NCBI RefSeq assembly: GCF_041770905.1
Contig: NZ_JBEUWX010000002.1
Span: 1,550,001-1,614,000 of the forward strand
Reading direction: 5' to 3'
Length of the DNA stretch: 64,000 nucleotides
From: Propionivibrio hellwigii
Lineage (GTDB): Bacteria; Pseudomonadota; Gammaproteobacteria; Burkholderiales; Rhodocyclaceae
Under the pieces are notes generated by a model. The model saw only the letters and a program-made list of their open reading frames with translations, was not told the DNA's origin and made no database searches. The position numbers were made by a program, and so were the translations under genes. Positions 9,733 through 18,004 of this stretch are shown here, piece by piece; positions within the stretch are counted from its first letter, which is position 1; each line of letters begins with the position of its first letter.

Positions 9733-10050
9733 TCAGGCCAGATTGACACTCTCACCTGCCTGCGCAGACGCCAGCTGGGCAAGCGAACTCATTAGCTCCG
9801 TCCCATCTCGGGTATCATGCCACGCCGCCCCATCCCAGCGAAAGTGATAACCACCAGAACGCGCCGCCACCCACAACTCTTGGGCTGCCAAGTGGCGGTT
9901 CACCACAATTTTGCTGTTATCGGCAAACTCGATCTCAATGATACCGTCCCCCACCCAAGCGTAATCAAGGTCAGCCCCACTTGCCTCCAATGCCGATTCG
10001 ATTCGCGCCAAGGCAACATCGGCCAACGCATTAAATTCTGCTTCAGTCAT
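9733..10050 (-). CDS. cyaY: Iron-sulfur cluster assembly protein CyaY (frataxin)
   Basis: Bacterial frataxin that binds iron and modulates cysteine desulfurase IscS. The protein has 105 residues. An N-terminal acidic helix (EFNALADVALARIESALE) is followed by the frataxin beta sheet with the diagnostic KIVVNRHLAAQELWVAARSG segment and the GGYHFRWDG strand. It is divergent from lptM, an order common in proteobacteria (cyaY/lptM-lysA). Confidence 0.93.
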   Translation of the reverse strand: MTEAEFNALADVALARIESALEASGADLDYAWVGDGIIEIEFADNSKIVVNRHLAAQELWVAARSGGYHFRWDGAAWHDTRDGTELMSSLAQLASAQAGESVNLA

Positions 10051-10084
10051 CCTATGCTACCATCCAGGTTCTGATTAATTCCGC

Positions 10085-10327
10085 TTGATACCCATGTTTC
10101 CAAAACCTGCGCATACTTCGCATGCGCATTTTCCCGCACGGCGCTCACTAAGGATTTCTCGGTGTTTCTCACTTCTTCTGCCCGTGATTGCCGTCGCCTG
10201 CGGCGTCAGTGCCTGCGGTACGCGAGGCCCGCTGACACTCCCGCCCCAGTCGGCACAAAAGGCCGCACCCCCTGCACCAACACCGACAAATACTAACACC
10301 AATACCCCACAGGACGCGTCCCGATGA
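10085..10327 (+). CDS. lptM: Small LPS-assembly lipoprotein LptM (YifL-like)
   Basis: Short outer-membrane lipoprotein of the YifL/LptM family, which assists LptD maturation in E. coli. The lipobox VSAC precedes the signature CGTRGPLTLPP (compare CGxKGPLxLPP in the family). The tail is a low-complexity Pro/Thr/Asn stretch. The N-terminal region before the hydrophobic core is long and basic, so a start at 10094 (second Met) is also possible. It overlaps lysA by 4 bp, the usual genomic partner. Confidence 0.85.
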   Translation: MIPMFPKPAHTSHAHFPARRSLRISRCFSLLLPVIAVACGVSACGTRGPLTLPPQSAQKAAPPAPTPTNTNTNTPQDASR

Positions 10328-11568
10328 ACGCCTTCACGCTGAAAAACGGTCAGCTATACGCCGAATCTGTCGCCCTGTCCGATATTGCCGCCCGCTTTGG
10401 CACACCCTGCTATGTCTACTCACGCACAGCGCTGGAAGCGGCACTTGACGAATATCTGCAAGAATTAATGGGCGTCGATGCACTTGTCTGTTTCGCCGTC
10501 AAGGCCAACGGCAATCTCGCTATTCTTGATGTTTTTTCCCGTCTCGGTGCGGGCTTTGACATTGTTTCAGGCGGCGAACTCAAACGAGTTCTGGCAGCCG
10601 ATGGCGACCCGAAGAAGGTGGTCTTTTCCGGCGTCGGCAAGTCGCGCGAAGAAATGAAGCTGGCGCTCGAACACAATATTTTTTGTTTCAACGTCGAATC
10701 AGCGCCCGAACTTGAGCGGCTCAATGAAGTCGCTGGTGTGCTGGGAAAAAAAGCGCCCATCAGCTTGCGTGTCAATCCCAACGTCGATCCCAAAACACAT
10801 CCGTATATTTCTACCGGCCTCAAGAAGAACAAGTTTGGCGTGGCCTATGATGATGCGCTTTCCCTTTACCAGCACGCAGTGACATTGCCGAATCTTGAAA
10901 TCACTGGCATCGATTGCCATATCGGCTCGCAACTGCTCGATCCTTCGCCGTTCGCCGAAGCGCTCGACAAAATTCTGATACTCGTCGATCAGCTTGCCTC
11001 TAACGGCATCCAACTGCGCCACATCGACCTGGGTGGCGGCCTCGGTATCCGCTACAAGGATGAGCAGGAACCAACTGTCAAAAGCTATCTGCAGCCTCTA
11101 CTGACAAAGCTCAAAGGACGCGGTCTAAAAATCATCCTGGAGCCTGGTCGCCGCCTGGTCGGCAATGCCGGCGTTTTGCTCACCAAAATTGAATATCTCA
11201 AGCCCGGCGAGGCAAAAAATTTCGCCATTGTCGACGCCGCCATGAATGACCTTGCCCGGCCAGCGCTCTACGACGCCTGGCATGAAATCGTTCCGGTTCA
11301 ACCACGCCATGATGCACCACGCACATGGGAAATTGTCGGCCCCATCTGCGAAACGGGCGATTTTATTGGTCATGACCGTTCTCTTGCGCTGAAAGCCGGC
11401 GATCTGCTTGCTGTTCTTTCGGCGGGCGCATACGGCATGACCATGAGTTCAAACTACAATTCGCGCCCGCGCGCCGCTGAGGTTATGGTTGATGGCAGCA
11501 TCGTGCATCTGATTCGTCACCGTGAAACCGAGGAAGCACTGTACGCCCTGGAGTCCCGGCTTCCCTGA
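10324..11568 (+). CDS. lysA: Diaminopimelate decarboxylase
   Basis: PLP enzyme that decarboxylates meso-diaminopimelate to L-lysine. The 414-residue fold-type III protein shows the PLP lysine in CFAVKANGN (about residues 55-63), HIGSQLLDP near 200, the glycine-rich phosphate loop DLGGGLGIRY, the EPGRRLVGNAG motif near 275, and the active-site Cys in GPICETGDF. It is translationally coupled to lptM (4-bp overlap). No terminator hairpin is obvious downstream. Confidence 0.96.
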   Translation: MNAFTLKNGQLYAESVALSDIAARFGTPCYVYSRTALEAALDEYLQELMGVDALVCFAVKANGNLAILDVFSRLGAGFDIVSGGELKRVLAADGDPKKVVFSGVGKSREEMKLALEHNIFCFNVESAPELERLNEVAGVLGKKAPISLRVNPNVDPKTHPYISTGLKKNKFGVAYDDALSLYQHAVTLPNLEITGIDCHIGSQLLDPSPFAEALDKILILVDQLASNGIQLRHIDLGGGLGIRYKDEQEPTVKSYLQPLLTKLKGRGLKIILEPGRRLVGNAGVLLTKIEYLKPGEAKNFAIVDAAMNDLARPALYDAWHEIVPVQPRHDAPRTWEIVGPICETGDFIGHDRSLALKAGDLLAVLSAGAYGMTMSSNYNSRPRAAEVMVDGSIVHLIRHRETEEALYALESRLP

Positions 11569-12030
11569 CATTTTTTCCGTCCTTCGCCGGCCATACCTAA
11601 ACAATGGCTACGGATTAATCACTGACTACCCTTTAAGCTGCTAAACGACTGTCTGCCACATCCATCTTGGATACGGCACGTAGTCTTGTGCAGATCATTC
11701 CCGTCAATTTGCCGATCAGTAAACGGCCTCCGCACAGTACCACGGTACTTAGCTACTAGCGCCCAAGAATATTCCGCCGTTGCACCACAACAGGACAGAT
11801 CGTTATCGCTCGAGGCACATTACGGCAGGGCTTGTGGCTTTCCACATTTTGTATCGCATCTCCTTGTCCGACCACAAGCGATACAGTAGGATTAATCGTT
11901 ACAGGCGCGTTTTGATAGTCTGTAATGCCGTATTGATTCTGCGCTTTGGTATCACCGCGCTTTTGTCCGATACGGCGGATTGCATCTCAAGTTGAAAACG
12001 AAAAGTTTTCATTTCCTGAAAGGTAAAGTC
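11569..12030. other. Intergenic region between lysA and scpA, no gene seen
   Basis: 462 bp of lower GC sequence. I see no convincing ORF, tRNA or cobalamin riboswitch. The only local structure noted is a 14-bp inverted repeat AGTACC-AC-GGTACT at 11736-11749, a possible operator. The scpA ribosome site AAAGG lies at 12019-12023. The scpA promoter is presumably here. Confidence 0.5.
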
Positions 12031-14187
12031 ATGTCCAATGATAAATTTTCCGATTCGTCCAATCTGGACGCCTGGCAAAAAGCAGCAACCAAATCCGCCC
12101 CAGGCGGCGATGTTGCCAAACTGAACTGGGTCACTTCCGAAGGCATCGTCGTCAAGCCGCTCTACACGAAGGCGGACGTCGCCAACCTGCCCTACTCGGA
12201 TACCTTGCCCGGCCTGCCCCCCTACATCCGTGGCCCACAGGCCACCATGTATGCCGTGCGTCCATGGACCATCCGCCAATACGCCGGTTTCTCGACCGCG
12301 GAAGCCTCCAATGCGTTTTACCGCAAGGCACTGGCTGCCGGTGGTCAGGGCGTTTCGGTTGCCTTCGACCTGGCAACGCACCGCGGCTATGACTCCGACA
12401 ACGCTCGCGTTGTCGGTGACGTCGGTAAAGCTGGCGTAGCCGTTGATTCCGTTGAAGACATGAAGATCCTGTTCAACGGCATTCCGCTCGACAAGATCTC
12501 CGTCTCAATGACCATGAACGGTGCGGTACTTCCGGTACTGGCCGGCTACGTCGTTGCTGCCGAAGAACAAGGCGTCAAGCAAGAGCAACTGACCGGCACG
12601 ATCCAAAATGACATCCTCAAAGAGTTCATGGTGCGGAATACCTACATCTATCCGCCCAAGCCCTCAATGAAGATCATCTCGGACATCTTCGCCTATACCT
12701 CGAAGAACATGCCGAAGTTCAACTCAATCTCGATCTCCGGCTACCATATCTCCGAAGCAGGTGCTAACCAAGCGCTTGAACTGGCCTTTACGCTTGCCGA
12801 TGGTAAAGAATACGTGCAAACCGGCATCAACGCGGGGATGGACGTCGACGTTTTCGCAGGTCGTCTGTCCTTCTTCTGGGCCGTCGGCATGAATTTCTAT
12901 CTGGAAATTGCCAAAATGCGCGCCGCGCGTCTGCTGTGGCACCGCATCATGAGCGGCTTCGGCGCCAAGAACGCCAAGTCCATGATGCTGCGTACGCACA
13001 GCCAGACTTCCGGCTGGTCGCTGACCGAACAGGATCCGTACAACAACGTGATCCGTACCACCATCGAAGCGATGGCGGCGGTATTTGGTGGCACGCAGTC
13101 CCTGCACACCAATGCGCTCGACGAAGCGATCGCCCTGCCGACGGAATTCTCGGCACGCATCGCGCGTAACACGCAAATCATCATTCAGGAAGAAACCCAC
13201 ATCTGCAACGTCGTCGACCCGTGGGCCGGTTCCTACATGATGGAAAAACTGACTCAGGACATGGCCGACAAGGCTTGGGCCATCATCGAGCAGATCGACA
13301 AGATGGGCGGCATGGTCAAGGCGGTCGAATCGGGCTGGGCGAAGATGGAAGTCGAAAAGTGCGCAGCCGAAACCCAGGCGCTGATCGATTCCGGCAAAAA
13401 AGTCATCGTCGGCGTCAACAAGTACAAGCTGGCCAAGGAAGCCGAAATCGAAATTCTCGATATCGACAACTTTGCCGTGCGCGAATCGCAGATTGCTCGC
13501 CTCAAGAAGATTCGCGAAACCCGCGACAACACTGCAGTCAACGCAGCACTTGCGGCGCTTACCAAGTGTGCTGAAACCGGTGAAGGCAACTTGCTCGACC
13601 TGACGATCAAGGCCATGCGCCTGCGCGCCACGGTCGGTGAAGTCTCGGATGCGCTGGAAAAGGTCTTCGGCCGTTACCGCGCCAACAATCAAACCATCTC
13701 TGGCGTTTACGGAGGCATCGTGGCTGGCGAAAGTGATTGGGAAAGTATCAAGGCGGATATCGAGAAATTTGCTGCCAAGGAAGGCCGTCGTCCGCGTATC
13801 ATGGTCGCCAAGCTCGGTCAGGACGGTCACGACCGTGGGGCGAAGGTGGTTGCTACCGCCTATGCTGACCTTGGTTTCGACGTCGATGTCGGTCCGCTGT
13901 TCCAGACACCGGAAGAAGCTGCTCGCCTGGCTATTGAAAACGACGTGCACGCCGTTGCCTGCTCGTCACTGGCTGCCGGCCACAAAACACTAGTTCCGCA
14001 ACTTGTTAAGGCGCTGAAGGATCAAGGTGCTGACGATATCGTGGTTTTTGCTGGCGGCGTTATCCCGGTACAAGACTACGATGCGCTGTATGCTGGCGGC
14101 GCCAAGGCCGTATTTGGTCCTGGTACCCGTATTGAAGACTCCGCCCGCAAGGTGCTGGAAGAAATCATTAAGGCCAACAGAAAGTAA
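12031..14187 (+). CDS. scpA: Methylmalonyl-CoA mutase (B12-dependent, single chain)
   Basis: Interconverts succinyl-CoA and (R)-methylmalonyl-CoA with adenosylcobalamin. The chosen start gives 718 residues, close to the Sbm/ScpA and MutB catalytic subunits. The N-terminal TIM barrel has the substrate-channel segment YAGFSTAEASNAFYRKAL and AFDLATHRGYDSDN. The C-terminal cobalamin domain has the base-off histidine in GQDGHDRGAKV (about residues 597-607), then CSSLAAGH and FAGGVIP. ATG 12031 is preferred over an in-frame upstream ATG because AAAGG sits 7 bp before it and the MSNDKF start matches the expected length. A strong terminator follows. With meaB and mmdABCD it forms a propionate module. 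Confidence 0.96.
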   Translation: MSNDKFSDSSNLDAWQKAATKSAPGGDVAKLNWVTSEGIVVKPLYTKADVANLPYSDTLPGLPPYIRGPQATMYAVRPWTIRQYAGFSTAEASNAFYRKALAAGGQGVSVAFDLATHRGYDSDNARVVGDVGKAGVAVDSVEDMKILFNGIPLDKISVSMTMNGAVLPVLAGYVVAAEEQGVKQEQLTGTIQNDILKEFMVRNTYIYPPKPSMKIISDIFAYTSKNMPKFNSISISGYHISEAGANQALELAFTLADGKEYVQTGINAGMDVDVFAGRLSFFWAVGMNFYLEIAKMRAARLLWHRIMSGFGAKNAKSMMLRTHSQTSGWSLTEQDPYNNVIRTTIEAMAAVFGGTQSLHTNALDEAIALPTEFSARIARNTQIIIQEETHICNVVDPWAGSYMMEKLTQDMADKAWAIIEQIDKMGGMVKAVESGWAKMEVEKCAAETQALIDSGKKVIVGVNKYKLAKEAEIEILDIDNFAVRESQIARLKKIRETRDNTAVNAALAALTKCAETGEGNLLDLTIKAMRLRATVGEVSDALEKVFGRYRANNQTISGVYGGIVAGESDWESIKADIEKFAAKEGRRPRIMVAKLGQDGHDRGAKVVATAYADLGFDVDVGPLFQTPEEAARLAIENDVHAVACSSLAAGHKTLVPQLVKALKDQGADDIVVFAGGVIPVQDYDALYAGGAKAVFGPGTRIEDSARKVLEEIIKANRK

Positions 14188-14201
14188 TTTTGTTTTATCT
14201 G

Positions 14202-14248
14202 GCCAAACTCCGGGGGTCTCCGCCGGAGTTTGGCTTTTTTTCTTTTTT
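14202..14248 (+). terminator. Rho-independent terminator after scpA
   Basis: A 12-bp perfect stem GCCAAACTCCGG/CCGGAGTTTGGC is followed by a run of T residues. It lies 14 bp beyond the scpA stop and uncouples scpA from meaB. Confidence 0.92.
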
Positions 14249-14561
14249 GACGGCGATGTGCTCAGTTGCCGTCAGAACTAAAAGCAGTACTAACGAGATA
14301 GCTGAATAAAAAAGACAGTCACAAGAAGAAACGCTACTACAATGGAACGACAGGGGTAGCGCAACATCGCGTCACTGATTTTTAGACATTTAGCTATAGT
14401 TTCGGAAAAATTAACTTTTCCCTAAAACAGCGGGCCAGAAACAGCACGGATCGGTAAGTCAACGCAATAAGGAAAGATCTGGTTTATCGATTATTGATGC
14501 TTTTGCGCCTCACTTTACCAATCGTTGCTTTGGCCTTTTTAAACAAAACGAAAGCTCAATC
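14249..14561. other. Intergenic region upstream of meaB, no gene seen
   Basis: 313 bp, AT-rich. No ORF with coding character and no RNA gene recognised. It probably holds the meaB promoter, since a strong terminator separates the gene from scpA. Confidence 0.5.
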
Positions 14562-15566
14562 ATGGATGCCAACACCCCACGCAATACGCTTTCCGAAGCA
14601 GATCAGCAGCTTGTTAATGGCGTACTGGCCGGACAGCGGCGCGCGCTTGCAAAAACCATCACGCTGATTGAATCGACCCGCGATGATCACCAAGAGCGGG
14701 CAAACGAAATTCTTGGAGAATTGCTGCCACATTCCGGCAAAGCGATTCGTCTTGGTATTTCTGGAGTACCCGGCGCGGGAAAATCGACATTTATTGAAGC
14801 GCTGGGTATCTGGCTTATTGATCACGGCTACAAGCTTGCCGTTTTGGCTGTCGATCCCTCATCTTCGGTGTCTGGCGGATCGATCCTGGGGGATAAAACG
14901 CGTATGGAGCAGCTTTGCCAGCGCCCCGGAGCTTTCATTCGTCCCAGCCCCTCTGCAGGTTCTCTGGGCGGTGTTGCTGCCAAAACGCGCGAATCTATGC
15001 TGGCCTGCGAGGCTGCCGGCTACGACGTCATCCTCGTCGAAACTGTCGGCGTCGGTCAAAGCGAAACGACCGTTGCCGGCATGGTCGACATGTTTATCTT
15101 GGTGCAACTGCCTAATGCTGGGGATGATTTACAGGCTATCAAAAAAGGCATTGTCGAAATTGCAGATCTCGTTGCCATTAATAAGAGCGACATCAACCCG
15201 CAAATGTCAGCTATTGCCTGCGCACAATGGAAACAGGCCATTCAGATGCTGCGTCCAACTTCACCCAACTGGCGTCCCCCAGTTATCACACTGAGTGCCT
15301 TACAAAAACAGGGGATCGACGATTTCTGGAGTGAAATCGAAAAATTCCGTGAAATTATGACAAAAACAGGCGAGCTGGAAGAAAAACGGAAAAAGCAGGC
15401 GCTTGCCTGGATGTGGAGCATGATAGAGGGTGGTCTGCGTCAACGCTTTCGCAACCATCCCCAAGTTCACGCCGCACTGCCCAAACTTTCCGGCGAAGTC
15501 GCCAGCGGACAAATCACGCCGGGGGTTGCCGCACGTACGCTGCTTGATTATCTCGATCAACATTGA
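14562..15566 (+). CDS. meaB: Methylmalonyl-CoA mutase GTPase chaperone MeaB
   Basis: G3E-family P-loop GTPase that gates adenosylcobalamin loading and protects methylmalonyl-CoA mutase. It has 334 residues. Walker A is GVPGAGKSTF (about 67-76), followed by VDPSSSVSGGSILGDKTRM, the Walker B-like DVILVETVGVGQSE and the NKSD base-recognition motif near 208. The C-terminal dimerisation helices include KKQALAWMWSMIEGGL. It lies next to scpA, the partner expected for this family, but probably has a separate transcript. Older annotations call this ArgK. Confidence 0.95.
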   Translation: MDANTPRNTLSEADQQLVNGVLAGQRRALAKTITLIESTRDDHQERANEILGELLPHSGKAIRLGISGVPGAGKSTFIEALGIWLIDHGYKLAVLAVDPSSSVSGGSILGDKTRMEQLCQRPGAFIRPSPSAGSLGGVAAKTRESMLACEAAGYDVILVETVGVGQSETTVAGMVDMFILVQLPNAGDDLQAIKKGIVEIADLVAINKSDINPQMSAIACAQWKQAIQMLRPTSPNWRPPVITLSALQKQGIDDFWSEIEKFREIMTKTGELEEKRKKQALAWMWSMIEGGLRQRFRNHPQVHAALPKLSGEVASGQITPGVAARTLLDYLDQH

Positions 15567-15608
15567 TATTGAGTACCGAACTTTTAAAAAACAGTGTGTG
15601 ATTGATGA

Positions 15609-15640
15609 AATAAGGTGGGCAAAGACCCGCCTTATTTTTT
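15609..15640 (+). terminator. Rho-independent terminator after meaB
   Basis: Stem AATAAGGTGGG/CCCGCCTTATT (11 bp with one G.T pair), loop CAAAGA, followed by T6. Confidence 0.85.
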
Positions 15641-15875
15641 ATCAACAGCGTTAGCAATGTTTGTTTGGCCTTATCGAATTGCACCTACTTTATTACCAGA
15701 AAATATATTTTGTCAGCTGCTATTGCACGCTTTTTTCTAATGCTATAAAGCATTACGGATGAATTTCTCCGATGGATCAAACATTTTAAGTCCATTGATT
15801 GCGTGAGAGGAGTTTTGCTGTTTTATATAACAATACATTTTTACCGCACGTTTTGATTATTGACGAGCAGCAATA

Positions 15876-15901
15876 AAAAAGCCCGCAATTGCGGGCTTTT
15901 T
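15876..15901 (-). terminator. Rho-independent terminator after mmdB
   Basis: Stem AAAAGCCCGC/GCGGGCTTTT with an AATT loop and flanking A/T runs, so it can act on both strands. It lies 33 bp past the mmdB stop and ends the mmdADCB operon. Confidence 0.85.
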
Positions 15902-15934
15902 GTGAGGCAGCGCCCCAAGGAGACAGAAAAGGTT

Positions 15935-17062
15935 CTAGCCGCCCGCACCCATGAGTGCAAGTACGACACCCCCAGCAACCACCGAAGCAACCTGACCCGC
16001 CGCGTTGGCGCCCATCGCGTGCATCAGCAGGAAGTTCTGGAAGTTTTCTTTCTGTGCCAGCTGTTGGCAAACCCGCGCCGCCATCGGGAAGGCGCTGATA
16101 CCAGCCGCTCCAATGATGGGGTTGACCTTGCCGCCGCTGAGGAAGTTGAGCAGTTTGGCGAAAAGAACGCCTGCCGCACAGTCAACACCAAAGGCGAGTA
16201 GCCCGAGCCCGAGAATGAACAGGGTTTCCGATTTGAGGAAGGCTTCGCCCCCCATGGTGGAGCCAATGGCCAGTCCCAGGAAGAGGGTAACCATATTAGC
16301 GATTTCATTCGACGAGGCTTGGGTGAGCCGTTCGACGGCGCCCGATTCGCGCATGAGGTTGCCGAGCATGAGCATGCCGATCAGGGGGGTGGCAAAAGGT
16401 ACCAGGCTGCCCACCATGACGGTGATGATGATCGGGAAGATAATGCGGGTGCGACGGCTGATCTTGCGCGAGCTGTAGGCCATTTCAATGCCGCGCTCGT
16501 GCTTGGTCGTCAGGGCGTAGATGACCGGCGGCATGATGATCGGTACCAGCGACATGTAGCTGTAGGCAGCCACGGTGATGGGTCCGAGCAAATGCGGGGC
16601 CAGCAGGCCGGAGACGTAGATCGAGGTGGGGCCGTCAATGGCGCCAATGATGCCGATGGAGGCGGCTTCTTTTTGGTTAAAGCCGAGCACTAGGGCCAGG
16701 ATCAGGGTCATGAAGATGCCGAACTGGCCCGCCGCACCGAGAAGAACGAATTTCGGGTTTTCTAGTAGTGGCCCGAAGTCGGTCATGGCGCCAATGCCGA
16801 CAAAGATGAGCAGCGGGTAGAGCTCGTTTTCGACCCCAACTTGGTAGAGGATCTTGAGCATGCCGTGCTCGTCCATGAGCGGCGATAGGGGAAGGTTGGC
16901 GAGCATGCAGCCTGCGCCAATAGGGAGAAGAAGCAGCGGTTCGTAGTCCTTGACGATTGCTAGGTAGAACAGGACGAACGAGACGCCGATCATGACCATC
17001 GACTGCCAGGTGATGTGGGTGAGCCCTTTCATCAGCAGTTCGATCGTTTGTTGATCGATCAT
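15935..17062 (-). CDS. mmdB: Sodium-translocating methylmalonyl-CoA decarboxylase, beta subunit
   Basis: Integral-membrane subunit that decarboxylates carboxybiotin and moves Na+ outward. It has 375 residues with about nine hydrophobic segments. Family motifs visible include GAIDGPTSIYVS (containing the essential Asp equivalent to OadB D203), NPIIGAAGISAFPMAARV and MHAMGANAAGQVASVVAGG near the C-terminus. It is the last gene of an operon with mmdC, mmdD and mmdA. By sequence alone it could also be OadB or GcdB; the scpA/meaB context favours methylmalonyl-CoA as substrate. Confidence 0.92.
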   Translation of the reverse strand: MIDQQTIELLMKGLTHITWQSMVMIGVSFVLFYLAIVKDYEPLLLLPIGAGCMLANLPLSPLMDEHGMLKILYQVGVENELYPLLIFVGIGAMTDFGPLLENPKFVLLGAAGQFGIFMTLILALVLGFNQKEAASIGIIGAIDGPTSIYVSGLLAPHLLGPITVAAYSYMSLVPIIMPPVIYALTTKHERGIEMAYSSRKISRRTRIIFPIIITVMVGSLVPFATPLIGMLMLGNLMRESGAVERLTQASSNEIANMVTLFLGLAIGSTMGGEAFLKSETLFILGLGLLAFGVDCAAGVLFAKLLNFLSGGKVNPIIGAAGISAFPMAARVCQQLAQKENFQNFLLMHAMGANAAGQVASVVAGGVVLALMGAGG

Positions 17063-17065
17063 TGT

Positions 17066-17560
17066 TTAGCCCTCCGCAAAGGTGACGATAACGTCGCCGT
17101 GACCGACGTTTTGGCCGGCCGCAACGCACACTTCTGCAATCGTGCCGTCGTGCGGCGCTCCAATTACGTTGTGCATCTTCATGGCGTCAAGTACCGCAAC
17201 TTGTTGCCCTCGCGTGACTTTGTCGCCCGCTTTGACGTTAACTTCAAGAATGACTCCCGGCATCGGGGCTTTGAGCGCTCCTTTGCCACCACCGCCCGCA
17301 GGTTTCTTCGGCGCCGCCGCTTTCGGAGCCGCCGCTGCCGGCGCGGGCGCTGCCGCCTTCGGCGCAGATGCTGCCGGGGCCGGCGCCGCCGCTACGGGAG
17401 CCGCCGCCGGAGCCGCGGATACCCCACCAACCGATTGGTCTTCCGTCAGACTGACACTGTAACTCTGCCCGCCTACTTGGACTTCAAATTGATCAAAATC
17501 CGTCTCTTGTACGTCTACTACGTAGTCTTTCCCACTTATGTTCAGTGTATAGCGTCGCAT
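17066..17560 (-). CDS. mmdC: Biotin carboxyl carrier subunit of methylmalonyl-CoA decarboxylase (gamma)
   Basis: Carries carboxybiotin between the carboxyltransferase and the membrane decarboxylase. The 164-residue protein has an N-terminal domain (residues 1-48), a long Ala/Pro linker (about 50-95) and a C-terminal biotinyl domain. The biotinylated lysine is in LDAMKMHN; the usual E-A-M-K-M has Asp in place of Glu. ATG 17560 is chosen for its AAAGGA ribosome site; this leaves a 5-bp gap to mmdD. It is 3 bp upstream of mmdB. Confidence 0.92.
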   Translation of the reverse strand: MRRYTLNISGKDYVVDVQETDFDQFEVQVGGQSYSVSLTEDQSVGGVSAAPAAAPVAAAPAPAASAPKAAAPAPAAAAPKAAAPKKPAGGGGKGALKAPMPGVILEVNVKAGDKVTRGQQVAVLDAMKMHNVIGAPHDGTIAEVCVAAGQNVGHGDVIVTFAEG

Positions 17561-17565
17561 GGTGA

Positions 17566-17970
17566 TTATCCTTTCGGGGTCCAAGTACTGGTTTGACGAA
17601 CTCTGCCAGCGGCAGCCCACCGGCTGGGTTGTGTGCCCGGCCAGTTGGTGCGCACCATGGGCGCAGCTTCGCCCCGCAGAATCAGTTTGTGTTTCATGGC
17701 AGCAACCATGATTGCTGCCAGAACATCCGCAGCCATACCGTCGATCGTCTGACCATTATCAGACGCGGACACAGCAGCTGTCGCAGTTTCGGCTTCCTCA
17801 GCTGCGTCATCGTCCGCTGCATCGTCGTCCGCCGCAGAGGCTTCTTCGACTTCTTCTTCCTTGTCGAACTTAAGCACAATCGTCAGTATCAACCACAACA
17901 ACGCTAGCATGGCAAAGACCAGCCCCATGCCGAGAACGGTCATCTCAAGACCCCAGTCTAAATGCTCCAT
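17566..17970 (-). CDS. mmdD: Methylmalonyl-CoA decarboxylase delta subunit (OadG family)
   Basis: Small membrane subunit that holds the decarboxylase complex together. It has 134 residues. A single N-terminal transmembrane helix (about residues 10-33, GMGLVFAMLALLWLILTIVL) is followed by a very acidic Glu/Asp/Ala linker (about 36-70) and a C-terminal segment ending RWAAAGRVRQTSTW, which resembles the conserved tail of OadG/MmdD proteins. Identification rests on topology, the acidic linker and the operon position between mmdA and mmdC. Confidence 0.85.
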   Translation of the reverse strand: MEHLDWGLEMTVLGMGLVFAMLALLWLILTIVLKFDKEEEVEEASAADDDAADDDAAEEAETATAAVSASDNGQTIDGMAADVLAAIMVAAMKHKLILRGEAAPMVRTNWPGTQPSRWAAAGRVRQTSTWTPKG

Positions 17971-18004
17971 TGTCTTCTCTCGTAATTAGTTAAAGAAAAG
18001 GCCA

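Noticed and set aside
11569..12030. Cobalamin riboswitch upstream of the B12-dependent mutase
   Set aside because: No B12-box-like sequence or matching stem pattern could be found; the mutase uses rather than makes B12.
12724..13950. Long minus-strand frame of 408 codons opposite scpA
   Set aside because: It lies wholly opposite a well-supported gene; its composition reflects third-position GC bias of the plus-strand gene.
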